Positions 27,422-35,107 of a DNA stretch of 64,000 bases are shown here, piece after piece. The DNA comes from Streptomyces sp. RB17. GTDB taxonomy: Bacteria > Actinomycetota > Actinomycetes > Streptomycetales > Streptomycetaceae. The stretch is from assembly GCF_009604455.1 (NCBI RefSeq), contig NZ_WEGL01000005.1:558001-622000 (forward strand). Direction: 5' to 3'. The stretch's first letter is position 1. Every line of letters starts with the position of its first letter. The translations under genes were made by a program, and so were the position numbers. The notes beneath the pieces were generated by a model. That model ran no database searches. It had not been told where the DNA came from and worked only from the letters and a program-made list of their open reading frames with translations.

Positions 27422-27811
27422 TCAGGCGTCAGGGTCGACCTCGGGGTGCGTGAACCGCACGGGCTTGCCCAGCGACCGGGCGTATGCGATTTCGGCTCGG
27501 GTGCTGTCTCCGATGTAGTCGCCGACTACGAGCACCTCATCAGCGAGCCGGATCTTCGCCCGGTGCAGATCGTCGAGTCGAACCTTCAGCGCCTCGGCCT
27601 CGACAGGATCGGACCAAAGTTCGTGCGGCGACTTCATGTCACAGCCCGGTTTGACGACAATCTTTCCGGCTTTGGTCTCCCCCAGATCGGCCTCGGTCAT
27701 CTCGGTCATGAAGCGGGTGGAGCCGCAGATCACGACGATACGCGGGAGGCTCAGCTGCTTCTTCGCGTCGGCGAGCTTCTCCTCGGGGGTGAGCAGTTGC
27801 CGGTATGACAC
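27422..27811 (-). CDS. Nucleoside 2-deoxyribosyltransferase-like protein
   Basis: A 129-residue protein starting at GTG 27811, with AGGAGG 6 nt upstream. The core LPRIVVICGSTRFMTEMTEA is a Rossmann-like first strand and loop. It is followed by PHELWSDPVEAEALKVRLDD, LHRAKIRLADEVLVVGDYIG and DSTRAEIAYARSLGKPV. The 'aDevlvvg.yiG.ST..EI.yA.slGKpV' ending is typical of the nucleoside deoxyribosyltransferase/DUF4406 fold seen in phage and Streptomyces genomes. It is intact, and lies in the opposite orientation between the IS982 left-end repeats. Confidence 0.75.
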   Translation of the reverse strand: MSYRQLLTPEEKLADAKKQLSLPRIVVICGSTRFMTEMTEADLGETKAGKIVVKPGCDMKSPHELWSDPVEAEALKVRLDDLHRAKIRLADEVLVVGDYIGDSTRAEIAYARSLGKPVRFTHPEVDPDA

Positions 27812-27882
27812 TGGTTCCTCCTGGTGGTGTGGTCCAAGGGGTGCCTGCGGAGACGAGAACGAGGGTGTCCAAGATCGTCTTA

Positions 27883-28654
27883 TGGCGAACGACGTGGACA
27901 CCCTCGCGACAGCACTCTATGCGACGACCGACGACATGCTGAAAGAGCGTTTCCGAGCCGGCGCCGTGGCGCCCGCCGGTCGGCATTACGCCCCGCCTGA
28001 GCGATGCCGAACTGGTCACCCTCGCCATGATGCAGGCCGTACTCGGCTTCACCTCCGAGGCCAAATGGCTCCGCCATGCCCGTGCCCGCCTGCGCCACCT
28101 CTTCCCCTGCCTGCCCCAGCAGTCCGGCTACAACAAGCGGCTGCGCAAGGCCGCGGGTCTGATGCGAAGCGTCAACCGGATACTGGCCGCCACCACCTCG
28201 GTGGAGCGACGACGTATGGGTCGTGGACTCCACCCCGGTGGAATGCGGCCGCTCCCGCGAGACCGTCAAACCCTCCGACCTGGCAGGCTGGGCCGGATAC
28301 GGCTACTGCGCCAGCCACAGCCGCTTTTTCTGGGGCTTGCGCCTGCACCTGGTGCTACTTCGGCCGTGGTTTCGAACGCGAACTGTCCGAGTATGGAGTC
28401 CAGTTGCTGCGGCCTGCCCGTAAAGGTGAACGGGAACGGCCTGGCGCAGCCCTGTTCAAGCCGCTGCGGCAGGTCATCGAATCGATCAACGAGACCTTCA
28501 AGGGACAGCTTGACCTCGAACGGCACCGAGGGCACACACCCGACGGTGCCATAGCCCGCGTCATGCAACGCATCCTCCCGCTGACCGCCGCGATTGGCAC
28601 AACGACGCGACCGGACAAACCGTCCTACGCTCACTGATCGCCTACGATCACTGA
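27883..28654 (+). pseudogene. IS982-family transposase, degraded
   Basis: Pieces of an IS982 DDE transposase in three frames: LATALYATTDDMLKE at the start, then AELVTLAMMQAVLGFTSEAK, WLRHARARLRHLFPCLPQQS, GYNKRLRKAAGLMRSVNRIL, VVDSTPVECGRSRETVKPSD, LAGWAGYGYCASHSRFFWGL and finally LFKPLRQVIESINETFKGQL. The segment carrying the second catalytic Asp (between 'RLHLV' and the later core) is deleted and at least three frameshifts are present. Confidence 0.85.
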
Positions 28655-28802
28655 CCCCTTGGAATAGATCATCTAGACCCTGGCACGGGCAGTCTTCGGA
28701 TCTCTGCCGACAACAGCGGAGCCCGCCGGGGAACGAGGATGCTGACCGGCGGGCTCACCCGTATCGACGGGGAAGAGGGGAGATCTTTGAGGCAACAGAA
28801 CG

Positions 28803-29522
28803 TCATTCTTGACTGGCTGCCGCGGAGCGAGCGCCCTGTTCCTCCAGCCAGCCGATCACGTTGTCCCTGCGGGTGCCGCGGCCTCTGGCCGCATCGAGCG
28901 GGGTGCCCTCGGCGTAGTCGGGCACCCAGTTCAGGTCCGCGCCGGCGCCACGGAGGTGTTCGGCGGCGCGTCGCTGTCCGGCGCAGCAGGCGTGCCAGAA
29001 CGCCTGAGACACCTCCTGCGACGTGGGGGTGGTGGTGTCGAGCAGTTGCTGGAGGCGGTCGAGCATGCCGAGCGCGGCGGCGTGCCAGAGCTTCTCGATC
29101 CGGGCACCGCGGGCGGCGAGAAGGGACGCTACGTGCCAGCAGGCGTAGCCGATGGCGTTGTCGAGCGGGGTGCCGATGGAGCCGTCGGCTGCTTCGATGT
29201 CGGCGCCCGCGTCGATCAAAGCAGCGGCGACGTCGACGTCGTCGCTGCTGGCCGCCCAGTGCAGCGGGCTCTCGTCACCGGGGCTGCGGGTGTTGGGGTC
29301 GGCACCGGCGGCGACGAGCAGCCTGACGATTTCAGGCCCCTTCGGGAAGTAGCCGGGCCAGTCGGCCACAACGTGGAGCGCGGTGCGGGTCTTGAAAGGA
29401 CCGCCGAGAGGCCCTGCGACGAGCTCGGGTGCGTCGGCGACGATGCGCCGGACGGCCTCGATGTCGCCGATGCGGATGGCGGAGACCAACCCCGCCGCAG
29501 AGGCATGTGCGGGCATCTCCAC
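28803..29522 (-). CDS. Ankyrin-repeat protein
   Basis: A 239-residue cytoplasmic protein made of ankyrin units: SAIRIGDIEAVRRIVADAPE, TALHVVADWPG, IVRLLVAAGADPNTRSPGDE, SPLHWAASSDDVDVAAALID and GTPLDNAIGYACWHVASLLA, ending GTPLDAARGRGTRRDNVIGW. GTG 29522 has AAAGG 7 nt upstream; an in-frame ATG at 29516 is too close to its own GGAG. Such proteins bind other proteins. The same layout is common in Streptomyces as a stand-alone gene. Confidence 0.82.
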   Translation of the reverse strand: MEMPAHASAAGLVSAIRIGDIEAVRRIVADAPELVAGPLGGPFKTRTALHVVADWPGYFPKGPEIVRLLVAAGADPNTRSPGDESPLHWAASSDDVDVAAALIDAGADIEAADGSIGTPLDNAIGYACWHVASLLAARGARIEKLWHAAALGMLDRLQQLLDTTTPTSQEVSQAFWHACCAGQRRAAEHLRGAGADLNWVPDYAEGTPLDAARGRGTRRDNVIGWLEEQGARSAAASQE

Positions 29523-29824
29523 GTCGATACCTTTCGGGCGGCCTGATGCTGAAGAGAGGGGTTCCGATGCACACACTCTCACCTGACGCATCGCCTGGAG
29601 CGACGAGGGGGCCTCATCCGGGTCGCACGGGTGAGGTGCCGTCCCCGCCGGTGAAGTCGCGGAAGGTCGTGATCCCCAGGTGCACGACGGTGCTGCGCCA
29701 GGCCTGTCCGGCATCCAGGGAGCCCACTGACCAGACGAAACCGGCACCTCAGCGAACAGGAATCAAGGTCGCCCCGCCACCGAAATTTCCGTTCCGATGC
29801 TCCCTTGGGGGAGAAGGGGCGAGT

Positions 29825-30060
29825 GTGGCTGAAGCCCCCGCGTATCCCCTGCTCATCGCGACCCTCGCCTTCCACGGTGGGCGCCTTGACGAGGCCAAGC
29901 TCGGCATCCTTGCCACACTCGTCTGCTCCTTCCTGACAGCGCGGATGGTCACCGCAGCAGCCGGCCGTCTGCCGCCTTGCTACGGCTGCGGACCCTGCCC
30001 GGGAAGGCGGAGCTGATCGTCGACCTGGCCGTGCCCGTCGACCCCGACCGCGGGACTTGC
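29825..30060 (+). pseudogene. Remnant of an NhaA-DsbA fusion antiporter
   Basis: The frame from 29825 gives PAYPLLIATLAFHGGRLDEA, KLGILATLVCSFLTARMV, the last membrane helices of a NhaA Na+/H+ antiporter. In another frame there follows LRTLPGKAELIVDLAVPVDP and DRG, which matches the linker into the DsbA-like domain of actinobacterial NhaA fusions. The first ten helices and the thioredoxin domain are absent. Confidence 0.5.
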
Positions 30061-30110
30061 ACGATCTGCTCCCGCGCCATCAAGAAGCGCATCGCCGCCG
30101 CGGGGACCGG

Positions 30111-30141
30111 CCCACCGAGCGGGTCGTCACGGCTCGGTGGG
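30111..30141 (+). terminator. Hairpin after the antiporter remnant
   Basis: 10-bp perfect stem (30111-30120 with 30132-30141) and an 11-nt loop, between the remnant and the DUF4328 gene. Confidence 0.5.
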
Positions 30142-30230
30142 CGGGGCCGTGACTTCCCCATCCCCGTGAGGTTAAGATCCCCCGCCGACCTGCAGGAATT
30201 TCCGAACAGGCGGCTTCCAGGAGGTGTGGA

Positions 30231-30887
30231 GTGGGCAGGGCTGCAGGGACGCTGGGTGGGCTGACCCGATGGACGTGCGGCGTGCTCGCCGCGTACGCGA
30301 TGCTGACTTCGGCGGCCGGGGTAGCGGCGTGGCACAAGTACCAGGTGCTGCACGCACCGCCACTGCCGGCTCAGTCGGACGGCAGCGAGGCGCTGCCGCT
30401 GCTCAACGCCGACATGTGGTTCGGAAATCTGAGGGGCTGGTGGAACGGCGCCACCCTGTTGACGGTGCTGGTCTTCAGCGTCTGGCTGTCCCGCATGCGT
30501 GACCTCGCGGAGCTGGTCTGGCCCGAGGGGCAGCGTCGCAGCCGTGCCTGGTTGTTCTTCGGCTGGGTGGTTCCCGTTGCCGATGTGTTCGTGCTGAAGA
30601 TGTTCGTCAACGACCTGTGGGCCGCCGCCCGGCCGGCGGCGCGGCGTAAGCGCGGCCATCCCTTGCTCACCTTCTGGTGGCTCTCGGTCCTCGCTGCGGG
30701 CGCAGTGGGCGCTGACGCCCTGTCCGAGCTGAAGCACGCACACACTCCAGGCCAGACCAGCCAGGCGTTGCAGCAGGTCATGGAAAGCGATCTCCTCTAC
30801 GTCTGCGCTGCCGCCCTGTCCGCAGCCGTCGTCTGGCAGCTCAGCAGCCTGCTGAAACACGCGATGCAGGTGACCCCGGCGTCGTAG
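30231..30887 (+). CDS. DUF4328 membrane protein
   Basis: A 218-residue integral membrane protein from GTG 30231, with AGGAGG 6 nt upstream. Four hydrophobic helices are visible: TCGVLAAYAMLTSAAGVA, TLLTVLVFSVWLS, LLTFWWLSVLAAGAVGADAL, and LLYVCAAALSAAVVWQLSSL. The DUF4328 signature FFGWVVPVADVFVLKMFVND sits between helices 2 and 3. The function of this actinobacterial family is unknown. Confidence 0.85.
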   Translation: MGRAAGTLGGLTRWTCGVLAAYAMLTSAAGVAAWHKYQVLHAPPLPAQSDGSEALPLLNADMWFGNLRGWWNGATLLTVLVFSVWLSRMRDLAELVWPEGQRRSRAWLFFGWVVPVADVFVLKMFVNDLWAAARPAARRKRGHPLLTFWWLSVLAAGAVGADALSELKHAHTPGQTSQALQQVMESDLLYVCAAALSAAVVWQLSSLLKHAMQVTPAS

Positions 30888-30954
30888 GCACTTGGGGTCC
30901 GTCTTCAAAGATCGTTTGGGTGATCGATCGTGGCTCGATACGTCGACATGAACT

Positions 30955-31235
30955 CACCCATCAGGAGTGGGACTTGTGGCCGTGTCCACGCGCCGGAAGG
31001 CAAAGGCTGAGCTGGACACATCCCGAGCTGCTGGACGTCCCCGACCTGCTGCACGGCCTCGTACGCCTCAACCACCTGGCGCCGACCTGCTGCTGCTCGC
31101 CCGCTTGGAGGCCGGTGAGCGACCCGCCGACCGACCGTATCCCGCCCACCCTCACCACCGCCGACACCGCGCTGGAAGTCCCGGGCAGCAAGAACCAGCT
31201 CGGGCGTGTGCTGGACAACCTGCCGCAGCGCCGAT
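30955..31235 (+). pseudogene. Sensor histidine kinase fragment
   Basis: In shifting frames: HPELLDVPDLLHGLVRLNHL, then ADLLLLARLEAGERPADRP, then TLTTADTALEVPGSKNQLGR and VLDN. These are the end of the dimerisation helices and the start of the HATPase (N-box) region. The phospho-accepting His region and most of the ATPase domain are missing. Confidence 0.6.
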
Positions 31236-31400
31236 CCCGATCTCGTCCATGGCCTCGACACGCTTGAACGTTCCGAAGCACGGTTGTGGGCTGCCGCGTT
31301 TCATGGATGGTGAAGGGAGGGATGGCCGTTGACGGATCGAGTGCGTGGGCGGCCGGGGGAGCATGCCGACGTCGCTTGTCCGTGAACGCGTACCGTCTGC

Positions 31401-31766
31401 TCAGGAGCTTTCGATGAGGATGAGGCTGTTTCCGTCCGGGTCACGCACAGCGAACATCGGCGGCACTGCGGGCCCCATTCTCAGGACCTCCGCATCCGCA
31501 TCGACGCCGCGTGCGTGCAGGTGCGCGTGGTCGGCGGCGGCGTCCCGGGTCACGAGACGGATGCCGGTCGGCACCCCTTCGGGAACGAGCGCGACAGTCG
31601 TCGTCGCCCCGGGCGGTGCCACCTCGATCCAGCGCCCGTCGCCGAAGGGCACGTCCCGGCGTACTTCGAAGCCGAGTTCACGGACGTAGAAGTCGGTTGC
31701 CTTCTGCTGATCGGTGACGCGGATCCCGATCGTGGCCACCTGTGTGATGTGGGTCGTCCTGCTCAT
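31401..31766 (-). CDS. VOC family (glyoxalase/bleomycin-resistance-like) protein
   Basis: A 121-residue protein, one complete pair of beta-alpha-beta-beta-beta modules: QVATIGIRVTDQQKATDFYV, RELGFEVRRDVPFGDGRWIE, then GIRLVTRDAAADHAHLHARG and MFAVRDPDGNSLILIESS, the typical end. Family members act as metal-dependent isomerases or dioxygenases or as ligand binders. The expected His/Glu ligand positions are only partly conserved, so the activity is uncertain. It lies downstream of the pseudo-subtilase on the same strand, 155 bp away. Confidence 0.88.
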   Translation of the reverse strand: MSRTTHITQVATIGIRVTDQQKATDFYVRELGFEVRRDVPFGDGRWIEVAPPGATTTVALVPEGVPTGIRLVTRDAAADHAHLHARGVDADAEVLRMGPAVPPMFAVRDPDGNSLILIESS

Positions 31767-31921
31767 TCCATGCCTCCGCTTCCTCGGTCTTCACCGGGTA
31801 AGACGGAGGCGGGCGGGGAAACTCATCGCCGGCGACGAAGATCGAGGGCTGGAGCCGGACGGCACGGGCCCCCGAGACGAGGCGTGTGTGCCGTCCGGCT
31901 CGGCGAGCCGCGGGAGGGGAT

Positions 31922-33667
31922 CTACCCGGCCATGGACGGGGCGATGGGTGACAGGGCCGGGGCGAGTTGCATGCCGGGGGTCAGCCCGAGGGCGGTGAGG
32001 GCGTCGGGCAGGCCGCGTCCGGTGCGGGCGGCGTCCAGTGTTCCGGGGGCGGCCAGTGGGCGGCAGCTGGCGGCGATGATCTCGAACAGGTGCTGCACCC
32101 GGCCGGGTCCGCGCGGCAGCAACTGGCCGTGGAAGTCCTCGTGGTGGGCCAGCACGAGGGCGGCCAGGCCCGCCACATGGGCGGAGGCGGTGCTGGTGCC
32201 GTCGAGGGCGGTGTAGCCGCCCTGCGGGGCGCAGGAAAGGACCGAGACTCCGGGGGCGACGCTATCCACTCCGGGGCCGTGGGAGCTGAACGGAGCGGCG
32301 AACAGTCCTTCCGGTGTCAGCTGTGGTGCGGTGTGGGTGGCTTGGGAGCTGTCGGGAGGGTAGGTGCCGAAGGCTCCCAGGGCGCCCACGGCGAACACGG
32401 TGGGCAGTGAGGCGGGGAAGGCGATCGGTCCGCCGGTGTCGCCCGCCGGGGCGATGCAGGCGATTCCTGCCGCGGTCGCGTCGGCGAGTTTGCGGGAGAC
32501 CAGTGCCGAGGGGTACGGGGTGGCCACCTGGATGTGGGCGATGTCGACCTCGCAGCCGATGCAGTGGTCCAGGGCGGCGATCAGGTCGCTGAAGTGGCCG
32601 TCGGGCATCACTTGGCAGACCTCGAGTTCGGCGTCGACGGCGATGCCGATGATGCCCTTGCCGGTGTCTGATCCGGCGATGACGCCGGCCGCGTGGGTGC
32701 CGCTGCCCACCGGGTCGTGTGCCCAGCCCTCCTGCGTGCCGCGTACGAGGTCGACGCCGGCGCGCACCCGCTCCGACAGATCCGGGTGCTCGGCGCTGAC
32801 ACCCGTACCGATGACGGCGATCTTGATGCCGAAGGCACGGAACGTGGGCGGCAGCCGGTCCAGTCGCATGGCCTGCTGGCCCCAGCCGTAACTCTGCCGC
32901 TGGTCCAGCTCCGGGTACACCTCGGACAGCGGGGTGAGGGTGACGAGGTTGTCCTGGGTCGCCGACAGGTCGGGGCGGTGGATCCAGCGATCGGTGTATC
33001 CGCCGGTGGGCCTGACGTACAGGGACTGGATGGAGTCGACGGTCTCCGTCGCCAGGGTGAGGGTGACGCTCCCGTCGGCGGCGGTGATGCCCTGGGCCGG
33101 CCAGGTAGCCCCGATGAGGAACACCCCTGCGCCGGCCAGCGGTTCGCCGTCCGGGCCGCAGACACGAACCGAGACCTCCGCGGGCTCTTCCAGCGGCATG
33201 ACCAGAGCAGGGTCGCGCAGCGGCTGCACCCCCGCGGCCGGCGTGGCAGCAGGTGCGGCTGCGGTCAGCGGCAGATCCGGCTCGATGTGCACATGGAGTG
33301 ACCGCAGCGCCGGCACCTGGGCTTCGGCCGCCTCGACGACCATGAGTTCGGGGCAGGAGGGCTGCACACCGGCCGACTGCAGCTTCTGGGACGGGGTGAG
33401 TCTGCGGACCACCATCACCTCGGGCATCTGCTCCAGCCGCTCGCACACCGCGTCCATGTCCAGTTCGGGCACTCCCGGCGGGAGCAGATGCTGCGGCAGC
33501 GGGGTCACCATGTAGCGCGGCCGGCGAGGCTGCACTGCGATCGGTGACGGTGCGCCTTGCACGCGTGGCGCTGCTTCCTCCGCGGAGCCGGGCCCGCCGG
33601 CCCCTGCGCCCTCGGCTTCGCTCTGGCGGTTGTTCTGGGGCTTGTTTCCGGGCCTGTCCTTGACCAT
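31922..33667 (-). CDS. Subtilase-fold pseudo-peptidase lacking the catalytic Asp and His
   Basis: A 581-residue protein. A disordered, charged N-terminus (1-60) is followed by an inhibitor-like region (about 65-130), a small beta domain EVSVRVCGPDGEPLAGAGVF (about 164-230) and an S8 subtilase domain (about 280-575). The canonical DTG is GTG in IAVIGTGVSAEHPDL (Gly287), HGTH is SGTH in GSGTHAAG (Ser322), and the oxyanion Asn is Asp410 in APAGDTGG. Only the nucleophile Ser492 in GTSTASAHVAG remains. No signal peptide, so it is probably cytoplasmic. ATG 33667 has GGAGG very close and upstream GTG starts are possible. The glutamine-rich gene precedes it on the same strand. Confidence 0.82.
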   Translation of the reverse strand: MVKDRPGNKPQNNRQSEAEGAGAGGPGSAEEAAPRVQGAPSPIAVQPRRPRYMVTPLPQHLLPPGVPELDMDAVCERLEQMPEVMVVRRLTPSQKLQSAGVQPSCPELMVVEAAEAQVPALRSLHVHIEPDLPLTAAAPAATPAAGVQPLRDPALVMPLEEPAEVSVRVCGPDGEPLAGAGVFLIGATWPAQGITAADGSVTLTLATETVDSIQSLYVRPTGGYTDRWIHRPDLSATQDNLVTLTPLSEVYPELDQRQSYGWGQQAMRLDRLPPTFRAFGIKIAVIGTGVSAEHPDLSERVRAGVDLVRGTQEGWAHDPVGSGTHAAGVIAGSDTGKGIIGIAVDAELEVCQVMPDGHFSDLIAALDHCIGCEVDIAHIQVATPYPSALVSRKLADATAAGIACIAPAGDTGGPIAFPASLPTVFAVGALGAFGTYPPDSSQATHTAPQLTPEGLFAAPFSSHGPGVDSVAPGVSVLSCAPQGGYTALDGTSTASAHVAGLAALVLAHHEDFHGQLLPRGPGRVQHLFEIIAASCRPLAAPGTLDAARTGRGLPDALTALGLTPGMQLAPALSPIAPSMAG

Positions 33668-33743
33668 GACCTCCACCTTCACCACGCCTACGTCGGTTTG
33701 TGAGCTTGTGATCCGGATGACGGGCGGCTCTCGCGCTTCCACG

Positions 33744-33788
33744 GCTGTGCGGTGTGCCCGGGAATCGCTCCCGGGCACACCGCACAGC
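33744..33788 (-). terminator. 20-bp hairpin between the Gln-rich and pseudo-subtilase genes
   Basis: Perfect 20-bp stem (33744-33763 with 33769-33788) with a 5-nt loop, about 13 nt after the Gln-rich stop. It should terminate or attenuate transcription before the pseudo-subtilase gene, so the two would be made at different levels. Confidence 0.75.
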
Positions 33789-33801
33789 GCGCCGCCCTAT
33801 G

Positions 33802-34251
33802 TCAGCCGATGCCGAAGGGCTGACCCATCTGGCCGAAGCCGACGCCCGGCTGCTGGTACTGCGACGGGTACGGCTGGCCGAACTGCTGCTGGCCGAAGCC
33901 GCCGCCCCACTGCTGCTGGCCCGGCTGGCTCTGCTGCACCAGCGTCAGGATCGCGGTCGGCAGCGCCTGCTGCACGGACTGCTCCACGGCGCTGCGCACG
34001 CCCTGGATCAGCGTCGTGTGCAGCGCGACGGCCAGGTACGGGTGGGCCTGGTGGGCCAGGCCCTGCTGCTGCAGCTGCTGCTGGACCTGCTGGATCTGCT
34101 GCAGCGTCTGCTGCATGCGCTGGGCGATCTGCTGGCTCGCCTGCTGGCAGGCCTGCTGGATCGTCTGCTGGACGACCTGCGCGAGCTGCTGCTGCCCGGC
34201 GTTCTGCTGGCCGAACTGCTGCAGGGGCGGGGTAGCGGTCATCACCGACAT
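33802..34251 (-). CDS. Glutamine-rich prion-like / coiled-coil protein
   Basis: A 149-residue protein with 49 glutamines by direct count. Residues about 8-65 are a Q-rich heptad-like helix (QQLAQVVQQTIQQACQQASQ). Residues 66-107 form a less biased alpha segment (AHPYLAVALHTTLIQGVRSA). Residues 108-149 are a low-complexity G/Q/F/Y/P tail (GGGFGQQQFGQPYPSQYQQP) resembling prion-like or phase-separating tails. There is no signal peptide or membrane helix and one Cys. ATG 34251 has GGAG 5 nt upstream. It is the first gene of a two-gene unit with the pseudo-subtilase. No named family; structural or oligomeric roles are inference. Confidence 0.75.
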   Translation of the reverse strand: MSVMTATPPLQQFGQQNAGQQQLAQVVQQTIQQACQQASQQIAQRMQQTLQQIQQVQQQLQQQGLAHQAHPYLAVALHTTLIQGVRSAVEQSVQQALPTAILTLVQQSQPGQQQWGGGFGQQQFGQPYPSQYQQPGVGFGQMGQPFGIG

Positions 34252-34276
34252 CAAGGCTCCATTCGATGCCACGGGG

Positions 34277-34304
34277 AAGCCGACATAAGGGGTTATGTCG
34301 GCTT
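34277..34304. promoter_or_regulatory. Perfect palindrome upstream of the Gln-rich gene
   Basis: AAGCCGACATAA-GGGG-TTATGTCGGCTT, a perfect 12-bp inverted repeat 26 nt before the start codon. It is AT-richer than its surroundings. It could be an operator for a dimeric regulator or a leader hairpin; no regulator gene is adjacent. Confidence 0.6.
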
Positions 34305-34569
34305 TATCAGAATGATTCCGATGCCTTGACGCTAAGGCGACGTTCTCCCAGCCCGCAATCGGGCGAGTCGCTCCGGAGGAGGAACCGCCCGATCGGACCC
34401 GACGACCGGCGAGTCGACCGGGAGTGCGGCAGGATGAGCAACTGGACGTGGCGGACGACCCTGAGGACGGCACACACGCACGGTCTGACGCCGGCAGCAG
34501 TGGCTTGTCGAGGACCAGCGGCATGCAGGGGCCCGCCGAAGGCCGCCTGCTCACCGCTACCGGACCCCG

Positions 34570-34923
34570 CCGCTCTACGACGCTGCGGCCGGACCCGCCG
34601 GACCAGCTGGCTCGCCGCCCGAGGCGTCCGCCACCCCGCAAGGGTCGCCGCCACCGCCCTCACCGTCGCGCATGCCCAACACATCCAACTGCCCGGCCAT
34701 GACAGGCGACCTGGCGAGCTGCTGCGACGCCGGCCATCTCACGTCGGCCGCCGGCCTGGTCCCGGTCGCCACAGACTCCGGACGTCGCACTGGCAACCTG
34801 CACCGCCCCGAGCGCCACAGCCGCCGCCTTCGCCGCGTGATTTGCCTGTCCGCCCAGACCAGCATCATTCGGGAAGGCCCCAACCACACCTACTACCTCA
34901 GGAAACGAGGCCCAGAAGGTTGA
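34570..34923 (+). pseudogene. IS110-family transposase remnant
   Basis: In two frames: PAALRRCGRTRRTSWLAARG, VRHPARVAATALTVAHAQHI, then SAAGLVPVATDSGRRTGNLH and RPERHSRRLRRVICLSAQTS, ending NHTYYLRKRGPEG. This is the C-terminal transposase_20 half of IS110 elements ('AGLAPVprDSGrrtGNl.RP.rynRrLrrv.ylSA'). The DEDD N-terminal domain is missing. Confidence 0.75.
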
Positions 34924-35107
34924 GCCCGGGCGACTGTGCCTCACAGCCGCGCGTTGAGGGTCATGAACGCGCGGCGCTCGATCGGAGTCAATCAACAGGA
35001 CGTGATCATGGGCGCCCATAGGAGTCGTCCTCGCCCACTCCATTGCCTCATCATCTGAGACCCCCTGAAGTCCCAGGGAAGCACCGTGATCCGCGAACCA
35101 GCGCTGC

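Larger units (their letters stand above)
27303..28676 (+). mobile_element. IS982-type element split by a captured gene
   Basis: Terminal inverted repeats of 21 bp (27303-27323 and 28656-28676) differ at one position. Inside, the element's left-end sequence CCAAGGG(A/G)TGCCTGC occurs twice, at 27317-27331 and 27834-27848. The roughly 500 bp between these direct repeats hold an intact minus-strand gene. The transposase is degraded and no clear target-site duplication is seen. Confidence 0.75.
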
